Assembly (NCBI RefSeq): GCF_035222375.1 | Contig: NC_085887.1 | Coordinates: 1,959,501-2,023,500, forward strand | From: Podospora pseudocomata | Lineage: Eukaryota > Ascomycota > Sordariomycetes > Sordariales > Podosporaceae | Reading direction: 5' to 3' | Length of the DNA stretch: 64,000 nucleotides | Shown: positions 10,521-22,418 of the stretch, in pieces | Numbering within the stretch: the stretch's first letter is position 1 | How the letters are laid out: each line of letters opens with the position of its first letter | Translations under genes and position numbers: made by a program | The notes under the pieces: model-generated | Told to the model about the DNA's origin: nothing | What the model saw: the letters and a program-made list of their open reading frames with translations, nothing else | Databases searched by the model: none

Positions 10521-12734
10521 CTAGATTTCAGGCAATAGCACACGATCTCGAAATGGCCGATAACACCGGTAAATTCCCACCCTGCGGTATTCACCCCGTT
10601 GTCGGCCCGTTTGTTGTAGAATCAACTCAACGAGAAAGTTGCAGCCTTGTTCAAACATTTCAGGATAATATCCATGAGCAGGTAATGGATCAGGCCATTC
10701 GGCCTCGTTGAGCTCCAAGAGAAATATGGGATCTGATGGTGGGATTTCCTTAGTCCATTCAACGTCCAAACCACAGCCTAAGATGCATGACGGGTTATGA
10801 TCGAGTCTATTTATCATTGCCCAATGATTTTCTCCAGTACCTCGTTTTGATTGTGTGAGTCGGACAATAACGATTCAATGGCCTCAATCTCAGGTTCACG
10901 TTCAGATTCCCTGACGAGTTTCAAGCCGATGCCGTGGTGTCCTGCCTTCGCCGTTGGTGCCGCATAATCACCAACCACAAAGTAGCCTTGACAAGCAAAT
11001 ACAGGTTCGCAGCGTAGCCGCACATTGATATTGGTTGACGGCTCCTGAACATCTTCACAGCCAGGGGGTTGACAGTGATATCATGAAGTTCGGCGCAAGA
11101 TACGGTGTTGAAACTGTCCAAAATATCAGTGGACCAGTCATCCAATCCACCCGTCGACCGATCGACATATGTTAAATACTGATAAGTTAAAGGTGCTGAA
11201 AGAGACGCCTAGGACCATCTTGGTGCTGTGGGTGGATTGATTCGTCCTTGACACCTCGACTTGGGGTGCTGGTTCGGCGGTTCTGTTTCAGGGTTCATTC
11301 TCGCAAGCTCCAAACCAAGTCACTAATGAAATTCTCTTTCCACAAACCGGCGAGGAATTGATCATTTGTAGTACTGACGATATGTTTCGCTAGCCCGGAG
11401 ATAGCGATGAGTCGATCCTTGTCGAAACTTAGGCTTTGCCTGAGAAACCTCTGACGCTGGGCCCTGATCGTATTCCCAGTACACTCCGTCATTCGTAAAA
11501 TGCAGAGTACGACTAGATAGGTATCTTTCTTGGACAACCCATGCTCTTCCAGCAAGCTTGTTTCTAATGTGCCGTCTGTGTTGTCCGAATTTCTCAACTC
11601 GACAAATGTTTAGAAGATTGCGCCCATCGCTTGACATTGTTTGACAGCGCCAGCGTGGGGAGCGCTCGAAAACCTCTGTCATGAGCGCCGACTCTCGGGT
11701 CCAGTCAGATGTGCTATCTTGGAAAATACACAATGAATCGACCCAAAGATATTCAATCCCAAAGTAATGGGTGATTTCTATGGCATCACGATATGTCTTT
11801 GACAAGGCTTCCGGCGGAGCCTGCTGGCGGAAGCTGTCGAATGTATCGGTAGTCAGGGCGAGGACTTTCAGGTCGCCCCAGTAATGACTATGCGTTGCAT
11901 ATCTATTATTTGGGCGGCCCTCGTCCATCAAACGCAAACGCACCGAATCGCGGGAAACTTCGGACACTCATATAGGCAAAAAGGGTGTTGCTGAACGAGG
12001 CTCTCCGCAAGTGTGTGACCTGTGGCATGTTTCAAGCCAAAATTTACTCAAGTGTAAGCGTCTCTAGTGCTTGGCGAACAGATTCGGAAGTCATATTCTG
12101 GCGCTACATATTAAAATCAGTCACTGCTACTTGCCAGAGCCCAAGGTTTATCATACCTCGATAGTCTGTCAACATGGCTTTAACTGTGCACTGAATATAT
12201 CTTGTGAAATTAACATCTTCCATCGGGTGGTGGTCTTGTGCGCCTGTGCGAGTGGGTGTATCCATCATTGAATCGCGGGTTTCTTCGACGCTATGTTGTT
12301 TTGCCAACTCAACGTCGCCAGATGTGTAAGGAATCTCAAGAGTAAGAACTACTTCACTGCCTCCAGTCGACAGTAAATATCACCCATGGACGCGCTCAGG
12401 AATCGTGCCAGGTACATATGATGTGTGGCTCTCAAGGCTGTGCTTTGAGAACTGAAAACAGATGTCGCACCCTGCAGAAGATGAGGCCAGAAGCTCCGAA
12501 AATGTGTTGTAGTGAGAGCCTCTACGTTTAACAAACTGCCCCCGGGGGGGAATTTTGAGGGTCGGGATCGAAACAGCGGCCACACTTGTCCACCATAAAC
12601 TTGCACTTCTCGCAAACCGTTGCTAGAGGTCTATGCCATGGCGGGTCAATTGTATGTGCAGGCGTGGAATCTGAATTCGATAGAGAGTGGGAACCGGCGG
12701 TGTTCGCAGAATCGGTAGACTTGTCCGCGCTCAT
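10521..12734 (-). pseudogene. Decayed HET-domain (heterokaryon incompatibility) gene
   Basis: Read on the minus strand, successive pieces match the order of a fungal HET protein. An N-terminal part has ATVCEKCKFMVDK and SAGCDICFQFSK. The HET core (11362-11967) has YATHSHYWG, KTYRDAIEITHYFGIEYLWV and DSLCIFQDSTSDWTRES. A following piece reads DRLIAISGLAKHI and FLAGLWKENF, and the C-terminal pieces lie between 10521 and 11145. The pieces lie in different frames without convincing introns at all junctions, so the gene looks broken. HET proteins trigger cell death when unlike strains fuse. The usual SHCWG motif reads SHYWG here. Confidence 0.8.
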
Positions 12735-13372
12735 CGTCCTGAAAATATTCAAGTTCGTCGTTGCCGGGGGGGAGGGGCGTAGCACACTGCGATGATTTTG
12801 AATCGTCTGCAGTTTTATACCCAACGCTCAAGGCAAGTTGAGGACAGTGCAGTGTTAAGAAGAAAGACTCCTCCCCAAATTATTCGACACAGGACTGCGA
12901 CACAAATCGCATGCTCAAGCAGGGTTTTGGAACCTTTCGTAACTCAAAAACGAACCATATTATTGCTCTCATCAAACACAGAGTGGGGGCTCATGTTGTC
13001 ACCTTCCACAAGTAAAACCGTCACTCATCAAAATCACATCACCAATCTCAAATCAAAAGCCATCGAAATATAAGCCGGCAAAGACATCAGATTCAAAAAA
13101 CAAATGAAAAGCTGCAAAACCCGCTAGCTAAACTAGATACATCGCTTCGCTCAAATGCAAAAAAAGACCGTACATGTTTCCACCCCTCTCTTCCCTTGCC
13201 AGGCCTGAAAAGCGAGAGAAAGAGTGAGATGAAAAACAGAAAGTATTTCATACAACCCAGCACCAGCAACCCTTCCAGGTTTGCCATCCCGAAGACAGTC
13301 CTCCAGAACCCATTGCTGTTGTTGCCTTCAGGCGTCCAAATCTGACTGCAGCAGATTATACCATGACCGCAT
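12735..13372. other. Intergenic, nothing recognised
   Basis: Between the decayed HET gene and the hydrophobin 3' end. A-rich in places; no coding signal. Confidence 0.5.
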
Positions 13373-13756
13373 TTACAAGATGCCGCAGGTGAGGACGTTG
13401 AGGGTGATGGAGCCCTGATGAGTAATTATTAGTGATTTATATGTTAAGAGAGTTCCAGGGAGGAATCTTACAGAGGCAGGAGCGTCAACGTTGCAGCACT
13501 TGACAACACCGGAGCAGGTACCGCCAATGACGCCGAGGACGCAGCTAAGGTAGCCGATCGGGATGCCGAGGATGGGGGCGGGGTTGCAGCAGAAGGGCTT
13601 CTCGTTGTTGACGGAGCACTGGTTGACGGGGGTGCCACTGCCGTCACCGCCGCCAGTGCGGGCAACGACAACATTATTGTTGGCGACGTCAGCTGCGGGG
13701 AGAGCAGCGGCGGTCATGGCGACGGTGAGGATGGTGATGAGGCTGGAGAACTGCAT
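13373..13756 (-). CDS. Class I hydrophobin
   Basis: Two exons, 13756-13472 and 13414-13373, separated by a 57-bp GTAAGA...CAG intron, encode 108 residues. Residues 1-20 are a signal peptide. The eight cysteines follow the hydrophobin order: C47-x8-CC56/57-x14-C72-x8-C81-x5-CC87/88-x16-C105. The short C4-C5 and C5-C6 spacings fit class I rather than class II. The intron length is a multiple of three and has no stop, so unspliced message would read through to a 127-residue form with an insert between Cys7 and Cys8. Hydrophobins are secreted and self-assemble at air-water interfaces, coating hyphae and spores. The ATG at 13756 has a good context and starts the signal peptide; an upstream in-frame ATG at 13792 is less likely. 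Confidence 0.9.
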   Translation of the reverse strand: MQFSSLITILTVAMTAAALPAADVANNNVVVARTGGGDGSGTPVNQCSVNNEKPFCCNPAPILGIPIGYLSCVLGVIGGTCSGVVKCCNVDAPASVRFLPGTLLTYKSLIITHQGSITLNVLTCGIL

Positions 13757-13895
13757 TTTGGCGGTGGAAGAGTTGGTTGTTTTGAAAAGCAAGAAGGTGT
13801 TCGATTGTTTGGAAGGCTGAGTTGGAACTGCTGGAGTAACTGTTGATGTTGATGATGAGAGCAGTTTAATGTCTGATAAAGGGAGAAGAAGGGAG

Positions 13896-13903
13896 TTTAT
13901 ATA
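13896..13903 (-). promoter_or_regulatory. TATA box of the hydrophobin gene
   Basis: TATATAAA on the minus strand, about 140 bp upstream of the hydrophobin ATG. A strong TATA box fits a highly expressed, stage-specific secreted protein. Confidence 0.6.
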
Positions 13904-16900
13904 GACATTTAGAGAGTACGCTTTCAGTCATATCAGCCATGAAAGTCATCCTTATTCAAAAGTGTGCCTCTCATCCAACGTGTCATCCTGGCCTTCTGCT
14001 TGCATTTGGACGTCTTCCTTGATTGTGATTGCGGGCTTCACTAGATCAACATTGTATTTTCCTATCTTGAATCTGCAGAATAGCCTCAAGAGTGCTATAC
14101 CTTGTCGTGTGGTGAAACCAAGGAGGCGAAGAGTTGGAGTACTGCTTGGCGAACCTTCAGGAAGCAAAAGTGTCACGGCATCTACGACGCCTACAAGAGC
14201 CCCAAGCCTGCTGCGACCCTACGACAACCAGTCAATGCTACGATGTCCCGTTTCCATGCATGATGACGATCATTGACAGGTTCAGCTCGCCAAACCCGTA
14301 ATATCATGATGTAGAACGTGAAGCCGGAGCATACGTCAGTATGTCCGGCGCTTTCTGCTCGAGCTAACTGTCAACAAGAGAAACTCAGAGCTATGCATCA
14401 TACTGCATCTACCAACATATCTCTCCCACTGTCAGTGATAATGTGGCGCGTATGAAGACTCGGTCCGAACGCCAGCGCTGTAAGGGAAATGAGGCCAAGG
14501 TGGTTTGGCCGAACATCGGAAGGAGTGAGCAATGAAAGCCATTGGACTGTACTACTTCTAGTTCTTCATGTACCTACCTAGGAGCAGCCTCGTGAATAAC
14601 TGTCGAGGCACTTGTGTAATCCGATCTCTGCTATGTGAAGAAGATCCGTACAGCTACAGGCCAAAGGTGATTGGACGAATAATAGAGACACAAAGGGGAG
14701 ATGGTGCCCTGGCAAAAGGGGTCGAAAATGCGGCCAAGGAGGTTCACGATCATGTACTAGTGTCATGTTGTGTAGCATGAAGCAACATGATCTGATCTTG
14801 ACGGTGAGCTATTGGCAGCAGAAGGTGGTGTCGAGGAGACGGCAGGCGACGGCAACTCCCCGAGGGGATGCAGGAGCATTGGAGTGGACCGACCAACCAC
14901 AGGCACAGCTACGAAAAGCTTTCCCTGGTCAGCCCATCCGCAAATTGGTCGGCTGCCAATAGAACCACACCCCAGCACACCGGAAAATGCGGGGTACAAG
15001 GGAGTGCTGCATCGTGCGGACTATTTCGAGAGTGATGTGTTGACTGTAAAACAAATCTCAATGCCACCTAACTGAGACATTGTGCACCGTTTTATGTCTT
15101 TCGAAATGTACCACCTGCATCCAAAGTACTGGCTGGTCCCCTAAATCAAGGTTGAACGGCCAAGTTGTTGCGGGAAGTCGGTCATCTGTTCACAATAATC
15201 AAAGCAGTGCTCCTCAGCTCTCCACAAAATCAGCTTGTTTCTGTTGAGCTTCTCCCTTGCTTGGAGGACTCAGCTACGCCCGGCCCGGAGCGCTTGCCCC
15301 GAGAAAGGCCTGTGGTGATGTCATCAGGTGGACTTGCCGGCCCAGAGAAAAGTCAATGAAGTGCACGACAGAAGTCCCTGCCTAGACCAGATGGTTGGGT
15401 CGAAGCAACGAAACCCGAAATGCAAAACCAAGGCTCCTGTTCTGATGGTGTACTACCCGACATCATACCGAGTTGCCGCCTGAAACCATTAAGTGTCATA
15501 TTTTGAGACTTTCAGTAATAACCTAGCAAGAACAGAAAACAGCGGGTGGGCGTTTCTCTATGACGCTGTCAGTATCACAGCGGCTGAACAAACTGACAGC
15601 TCAGATCATGAGAACATGGACTACACGAGACCACCCAAAGCACTTTGTTCACCGCCACTACTTTCCAACGGAGTACGACGGCTTTGGAGGCTTGCTTCAG
15701 AGCTGAAAACTCAGAAATGACAACACACATTCAACCACGGCTCGAATCCTATTGACGGGCCTTGACCAAGTCCGAGCGTTTGCATTTCCCGGGCCATTGC
15801 AACATCGGCAACCGAAAAGTTGTCATTGCTCGCTGTCATGCAACACAGCTGTTCATTATCTGCAGATTGCGCCTCACAATAACAGGATGTTGGCAGATGC
15901 TGCAGTCTGCAGCAGCCGCCTTGTTGCTTCTCTTAATCATCCTCCTTGCTCGCCAACTTTTTCTATTCTCTGACCGTGCCGATCCTTTCTCTATCCAGCA
16001 TGATCGACACTCATACACGCTCGTCTTCCCCTTGCTCCAGCCTTAAGCTTATCTCAACCTTCACTACCTTGCAGAAAAGGCCAAGCCGGGCAATAAGCGG
16101 GAAGGATTTGACTGCGAGAAGCGGACTGGGAGTCGCGGGTAGTTCCGTTTTGGCTGACGTTGATGTTGTGGATATCGTATCATGACAATTGGCAGGTTTG
16201 GCTTCCAGCTCTTTCGATTAACCGTCAGGCCACACCTTCATGATGTCTACTGACGCAAAGGTGCCCCAATGCAGCCAGCCCCGAGACCGCTCACCACATG
16301 ATGCCAACTGTCGTTGGGTCTCCCGTCCTTCTCACGCCTCGCTCACTACTACTGTCCATGACAGACCGACAGTCGAAAATACTCCGGGCAGATCGACAAG
16401 CTGCAGCTTGATCCTCTCTCGAATCTCGATATGGTAACCACCCATGATACGGAACGCGTCCCAACGTTTGATTTCTGCGGGCACCCACACCTGGTTCGAG
16501 ATGATGTCTGAGACCTTGGAACTTCGCAGGTGGAACAGTTGATCATTAACATTCTTGGGATAGCTGCTGTCGAAGTTCTGGCTCAACGATACAGCAAGGA
16601 ACTCGACACACTTGGACTGGGGCTCTGTCAAGGTTAATGGCAGCAACAAATTGAAGGAAGCATTGAGGTGTTCCGGCATTTACACCAGGGTTATCCGAGG
16701 CCTGCTCCGATCATGATGAAGTCAAATTCTGGGGGTCAACCGGATACCCCCCTCAAGACTAGTTTTTGGGTTGTGGCAATGTTCTCCTGGCTCTCTCCAA
16801 ATGCATCAAACCACCAGAGAGACAGGTGGGTTCCCATGGAAAAGCCTATGTTAGGAATTTAGGATTGTTGATATGGACACATGATCACGGATCTCAGCAG

Positions 16901-17229
16901 CCACGAAGCTTTCGATCATGGAGCAGAAGATACTCACAGGTGACAGGCTGTTCATGTATCAGACATTGACGCCAGCTATTGCGTCTTGAATCTCAGCCGG
17001 ATTAGATCCATGCTCTCGATGACTGCATCTTCAAGACACATTCATCTAGAGCTGCGCATTTCGAGTCCTCAACTTGTCAACTGTTGGAAGACTTGAGGTA
17101 GGTGGAGCCAAGTCACGATTCAAGCTTGTGGAGCGAAGGAGGCCTCAACACGACAAAAGGTAAGCATATTCTTGGAACTACTTGTGCACTCTCACCATAG
17201 CATTTTTCTAACATCACAGCATAGGTCAA
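13904..17229. other. Gene-poor stretch
   Basis: About 3.3 kb with no gene I can support. The longest minus-strand frame (16332-16679) has a protein-like composition (RWDAFRIMGGYHIEIRERI), but no family is recognised and it has no plausible full gene around it. Confidence 0.4.
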
Positions 17230-17313
17230 GGTTCTATAGTGTAGCGGTTAGCACTTCGGATTCTGAGTATCAGAGCCATTCCGGCAACCCCGGTTCGAGT
17301 CCGGGTAGGACCT
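17230..17313 (+). tRNA. tRNA-Gln (CUG) with 12-nt intron
   Basis: Acceptor GGTTCTA/TAGGACC, D arm GTGT...GCAC, anticodon stem TCGGA/TCCGG and T arm CCCGG-TTCGAGT-CCGGG are all present. The anticodon is CTG, with a 12-nt intron after position 37. It matches fungal glutamine tRNAs. Confidence 0.92.
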
Positions 17314-17586
17314 CAGCAACAACATTTTCTTTTACCAATTATGCCTTAAACCCGTTAATAACGGTGGGCACTGATTCTTTTTCTCTCCTCCACAAGCCAC
17401 AGAGAGAAAACCGCAAATCCTCTCAGCCCTGAAAGCCGTTGGCTCCACCTCCTTTCGTTCAACCCCTGAACCTTGCTTTTTACGCTTCGCACACAAGGAC
17501 CACCCACGAGAAGCTCGGATACATGCTCCAAAAGTAAAACTTCTGCCCAGCAGATCTCAACGTATACGGCTCAGGCGATGCATGTC

Positions 17587-17676
17587 GCCCGGCTAGCTCA
17601 ATCGGTAGAGCGTGAGACTCTTAAGGAGTTCCTCCGTCAAATCTCAAGGTTGTGGGTTCGACCCCCACGTCGGGCT
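17587..17676 (+). tRNA. tRNA-Lys (CUU) with 17-nt intron
   Basis: Acceptor GCCCGGC/GTCGGGC, D arm GCTC...GAGC, anticodon stem TGAGA/TCTCA and T arm GTGGG-TTCGACC-CCCAC. The anticodon is CTT, with a 17-nt intron after position 37. Confidence 0.93.
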
Positions 17677-18805
17677 CAATTCCCGGCATCGAATGTGCCA
17701 TATTTTTGCTCATTTCGTCTTTTTCTTTATTTGTACAGCATGTTTGGCAATTGGCAGTCGGATCTCTGGATCTACAGGAGAATGATACCCACATGGAGGT
17801 TGACAAGTGTTTCTCCACACCTTATTTGACTAGGATTGATATTGCTCGTTGCTGATAGAGCAGGCTCGAGATTGTATCTATTGCATATGTCACACCTTGG
17901 AAACCCCCAATATATTTCCTGTTGCTGCGGATGTTTGTGGTGCCCGGTCTCGGTAAGCCGATATTTGGTCTGGTATGACTCGAGATAACTTAGGCTGTCG
18001 AGTATTCTTCATGATGTGTGCTAATCTGGGATCTCAGAGTCCAGGGGTCTTCTCAGGTAACATTGGAGGCTGGTGGAGGTTGCACTGCACCAGATATGTC
18101 TCGGCTGTTGGCAGTTTTGATCGTATACCGTGTATTGTGTTGTCTATTCGGTGAGATGTGGGCGTTTTCCCATTGGTGTCAGGTGTCACGGAGGCTTCTG
18201 TTATGAAACATTGATGCTCAATATTTCGCGAGGGGCTTCGACCCTGGACTGTAAATGTCTTCTGGCACATGGAAAAAGAGAGATGGTTGGCCATATCCCC
18301 ATGGGTGAATTGAATAATTTATGTGTGACATTGAGAGATGTGCTAGTGCAGTTGAGGTGCTAGGTGATTGATGGTTGAGTTGACCGTGACTGAATCCAAG
18401 TCATATATATGGATGAATTCTCATGATGAACTCTGCAGCATGAAGAATGCAAAGAAATGTGAGCCCTGTTAAGCGCTTTTATGACTGTGCTGGGATCAGT
18501 TTGGGCTTGCGTTCAGGGATGAAAACTTGAGAGCTTCCGACAAATAAACATAAAAGTTAACCAGCGGCCGGTGGTGATTCACAATAGCCATCGGACTCAT
18601 CAGTTGGTGAGAGATAGCCGTTTACGCCATCTGCTCGTGTTTTTTCTAGTTGAGCACACTCAGACGACCATGTTTCAGTTGCGCCTTCATTTAGCCACAC
18701 CGAAGGTTACCACAACCACATAAAAGTTAAGAAACTCCACAAAATTTGTTCACAGCTATCATGAAAAGCCTCAAATCCACTTACGATCTCAACTAGTAAT
18801 CCCAA
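17677..18805. other. Intergenic, nothing recognised
   Basis: About 1.1 kb between two tRNA genes. No coding frame or repeat that I can support. Confidence 0.5.
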
Positions 18806-18877
18806 GCCCGCATGGCTCAGTGGTAGAGCGCATCACTAGTAATGATGAGGTCGTCAGTTCGATTCTGGCTGTGGGCA
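18806..18877 (+). tRNA. tRNA-Thr (AGU)
   Basis: Acceptor GCCCGCA/TGTGGGC with discriminator A, D arm GCTC...GAGC, anticodon stem CATCA/TGATG around loop CTAGTAA, T arm with TTCGATT loop. The anticodon is AGT. It is the only one of the five tRNA genes here without an intron. Confidence 0.93.
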
Positions 18878-19496
18878 GTCAAAACTATCTTTTGCGGTTT
18901 CATTTCGCTATTTTTGCCTCCCGTAGCATTGTTTCCCCATTTCTTTGCAAATCCCAATTCCCAAAACATCAGGCCACATTTTGTTTTCCCGCCCCAGTTG
19001 AGCGCTTGTCGCGGGGCGCACAGTTGACCCAAATCTGCGGGACCCCTCCCCCGATTGATAAGTGTGGCTTGCCAAGGATCCACTAATTCTGGCCCGAAAT
19101 GGCATCGCTGGCGCGGGGAGCTTGGACCTCTCTGAATGTGGATATCCACCCACCTCATCTGGACCTCACAACCCAACCACAACTCCACAGTGGCTCCTTT
19201 TTTTTCTGGAGTGGTTTTTGGGGCTGGTCCTTTTTTGAATCTGTGCTGGTTCCTTTTCACTTTGGCAAAGAGTCAAATAAGAAGTCAGATGAGTGGCGCA
19301 TCGACGGGCACCACCAGGGACCACCGCAATAACTAAGCAGAGAGCGGCGCTAAAAACTGCAGGTGTTTGAACGTCTCTCCTCTCTTCCATTTTCATCACT
19401 CTCATACGATCACCTCAGCTATCAACACCTCTTTCTTCAAAGTGCAGGAGATACCTCATCATCATCAACCAGAATACGATAAAAGAGAGCAGCAAA
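18878..19496. other. Promoter and leader of the acetyltransferase-like gene
   Basis: No coding signal. The CT-rich sequence at 19370-19440 resembles the pyrimidine-rich start region of many fungal promoters. Confidence 0.4.
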
Positions 19497-20507
19497 ATGT
19501 CGTCACCAACATCCGGCAACAGCCCGGTGAGAAGCGGGATGGAGACCCCGCCTACGCCTCACCCCATCTCGGATGAGGTCCTGCGCGCCGTTTACGCGTC
19601 AGATATGGAAATGTACCCCGCGGGGCTGTCGTACGACAGACTCTGCAGCTGGGTGGCGGCCTGTCCCGAAATGTCGATATGCTGGTCATCACCCAAGACG
19701 GGAATACTCGGTGTGGTTATTGTCTTGCCCATGTTGAGGGAATACTGGGAGGACTTGCTGGTGGGAAAACTGAAGGAGCCTACTGTCGACGCGCATACCA
19801 TGTTTCCTCACGACAACAAGAGGGAGCAAAAACCACAGGCGGAACATGTTGAGGTGGCAGGGGCCAGGCAGATCGGCAACGGCAAGGCACCAAATGGAAG
19901 GATATTTGCCGTGCAGGAGAACGAGGAGCAACAAGAGGTTGGACTGCATGTTTATCATATCGAGCGGTTAGCTGTCGAGCCACCTACTTCGAAGCAGAAG
20001 AGGTTTTCAGAGATTGCTATAGAGGAGGTTACGAGACGGGCGGCGGAGAAGAAGGGGTGGAAGGTTGTTGGGTTGTCTGGTATGTCTTGCTTTTACCCTC
20101 ACCTCATATGGCGGATGGTAATACTGACGTAACAAACAGCTCTCGTCGCGACAGATGGTGGGAAAAGGACGTTTCAGCGCATGGGCTTCAAGAACACCGG
20201 CTACAGAGAGCTGTTTGTCACCAAGGTAATACGCAGGCCTTCGTATGCCGCCATTGGCATCGGGAACAGTCCCAGCATCCCCGAGGACGCTGTTGACGAG
20301 CCCGAGGAGCTGGACATGCTCTACATCTACCCTGAAGATGGAGCGGGGGGCAAGAGCGTCAGTGAGATTATTGGATATGGCCGGACAGTGGTTGCCATGT
20401 CTGAGATGACTGTCAAGCGCGTCAGTCAAGAGGAAGGGGAGCTACCAAGTCTGTTAATGTCAAGTAATGGGAATGGCTGTGCATTGGAATTATCGAGCTC
20501 GATTTGA
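19497..20507 (+). CDS. GNAT-like N-acetyltransferase domain protein
   Basis: Two exons, 19497-20079 and 20140-20507, with a 60-bp GTATGT...CAG intron, encode 316 residues. Residues around GLHVYHIERLAVEP, EVTRRAAEKKGWKVVGLSAL and RTFQRMGFKNTGYRELFVTK form the beta-strand/helix pattern of the C-terminal half of a GNAT fold (core strand, helix, then the xxFYxxxGF-like end written here as FQRMGF). Many fungal proteins annotated only as N-acetyltransferase domain proteins look like this. No signal peptide or membrane segment. The substrate is unknown. The assignment rests on the fold pattern only. Confidence 0.6.
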
Positions 20508-21270
20508 GCAGTTGGATAATGAACAGCAATCAATGCACAGCCGGGGAGCAAATAAACGAAGCAACATCTCTACTCCACTTGCTTGTACCATTTCAATTCT
20601 GGTCTATCCAACCGGAGTCAGCTCCGGGGAGATACTGCTGATGACCCAGGAAGATCCAAGCTCGGGGACGTCTACTGTGCGGGGATAAGAGACATTGCTG
20701 TCTCGGTTCACAACTGCCGGTATCACTGCGTCTACGGCCCGTCTGCATACAACCCTGCGATCTGGTGTCTATGGCACCCTAAAGGGGGGGGAAATGCGGA
20801 GGTGGAAAGACAATGTTGATTGCTTTCAGCCCAAGCAGGACGACACCGAGGGACTGCAGCGCGGGTATGTTGGACGGACAGAGCCGGAATCCAGACCTGA
20901 TGACGCGGCAACTGCCGTGGATCAATGGGCCAGCCATGGCCTCGAGAAAAGACTCCAGCTGGATCATGTTGCGATCGGTGGTTTCGATGTTGTGATCGAG
21001 AGACAGGATCAACAATGTTGCTGCCCATTTACACGAGACAGTCTCCCATTGGGCGTTTGTGTGAGTCGTTGTTGTCATGGATTGATGGGTTTGACGCTGG
21101 TCTATGTATCGGAGGTCAGGGAAGAAGAGTTGTCGAATGGGGGGGATGGTAGGGGCAGACTCAAGTATAAAGAGGCGGTCTCTTGCCCTCGAGAGAGGTC
21201 AAGGTTTTCATCACCATCAACCAACCTCTCGAGCAAACAATAAACCACAAGAATCATCGCAACCATCGAA
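20508..21270. other. Intergenic with promoter of the small secreted protein
   Basis: Overlapping frames here look like chance frames. The last 105 bp holds a TATA box and the CA-rich leader of the next gene. Confidence 0.5.
21166..21171 (+). promoter_or_regulatory. TATA box of the small secreted protein gene
   Basis: TATAAA in AGTATAAAGAGG, 105 bp upstream of the ATG at 21271, followed by a CA-rich leader. Confidence 0.6.
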
Positions 21271-21716
21271 ATGAAATTCACCGCCACCACCGCCCTTCTC
21301 ACCCTCCTCACAACCGCCAGCGCCCTCCCCTGGTCCTTCAGGAGTGCCGGCAATGGCAAGCACTCTGATGAGATCACGTACGTCTCCCTCCCCCTCACCC
21401 TCTATCACCCTTTTCTGACATCGGGTAATAGCCTCCACCTCACCCTCGACAAAGGAACCACCACCGCCCACCACCGCCCCCCCAAGTCAAAGTCGGAAGA
21501 GATGAAGATCATCATGGGCATGTCCGATGTCTGCCTCCGCGTCTGCTGGCCCGAATCGCCCAAGTGCCCAGAGGAATGGGTAAGCATCATTCATCATCGG
21601 AAGCAAGCGCATGGAGTAATTGCTGATGGCCTGTGTCATTGTAGTCACCCAAGAACATGGGCAGCGAAGAGGATCCGTGCTGGACTTGCTGCAGGAAGAT
21701 GGAGCATGATCTTTGA
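21271..21716 (+). CDS. Small secreted cysteine-rich protein (effector-like)
   Basis: Three exons, 21271-21377, 21432-21579 and 21645-21716, encode 108 residues. Donors are GTACGT and GTAAGC, acceptors TAG and TAG, and all junctions keep frame. Residues 1-20 are a signal peptide (MKFTATTALLTLLTTASALP). The middle is His/Lys-rich. The mature C-terminus holds six cysteines: C70-x3-C74-x6-C81-x15-C97-x2-CC100/101. An even number of cysteines in a short secreted protein suggests three disulfides, as in fungal effectors and antimicrobial peptides. I do not recognise a named family. Confidence 0.75.
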
Positions 21717-22323
21717 GCATGAGACATTTCTCAGTGGCAAAGGGGTCGCTGGGTTTTGGGGTATTTGGTAGCTGTTGAAGGGACATGTCGGAAGTTGGAT
21801 TACATACACTCCTTTGGTGAAGATAGCTTACCCTTCCTAAGGGCTTCATGTTAACGAAGGTTGGATGGTTAATGCCTGGAATGACAGATAAGAAAAAGGT
21901 GACTAAAAAATAGAAACACTGTTTCTGCAACTTTGATGGCATCTTGAGGTGAAATCTCGGATATGCATGGCATGTTCATGACCCTCGGCTCTGCTTCCGT
22001 GCGGTAGCTAACAGTAGGCAGGTTAACCACAGCGGTGGAGAGTTGATATCAAATACGAGGCATTAAAGGATTACGGCTAGGCATCTCGACTATCTCAACA
22101 TATTATCCACTATATTTCTATTGGCTCCTTTTTACATAGCAATTTTGATTTGTTTGTTGCTGACAGGATACGCGTTCGACGCGCTAGGTAAACTCGACAA
22201 CTCCCACCACAGGTAAGCTCTGAAGATAGTCATCAGAGACAAGAAAAAAGAGAAAATGGGTAACAATAAACTGTTGTAGTGAGAAGGAAAGCAGCAGGCA
22301 CAGTTAAAAAATGACAAAAGAGA
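21717..22323. other. Intergenic, nothing recognised
   Basis: 3' flank of the secreted-protein gene and 3' flank of the tRNA-Ile gene. No signal seen. Confidence 0.5.
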
Positions 22324-22418
22324 TGCCCAATAACAGGATTGAACTGTTGACCTTCGCATTACCATATGCTGGTTTCCCAGTATTAGTACGACGCTCTAAC
22401 CAGCTGAGCTAATCGGGC
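22324..22418 (-). tRNA. tRNA-Ile (AAU) with 21-nt intron
   Basis: On the minus strand: acceptor GCCCGAT/ATTGGGC plus discriminator A, D arm GCTC...GAGC, anticodon stem TCGTA/TGCGA, T arm AACAG-TTCAATC-CTGTT. The anticodon is AAT, with a 21-nt intron after position 37. The T loop has TTCAATC rather than TTCGANY, an uncommon variant. Confidence 0.9.

Noticed and set aside
17900-18400. Short plus-strand frames between tRNA genes
   Set aside because: Random composition and no neighbours or motifs.
20695-21243. 182-codon plus-strand frame upstream of the secreted protein
   Set aside because: It overlaps other frames on both strands, has no family match I recognise, and contains the TATA box of the next gene.
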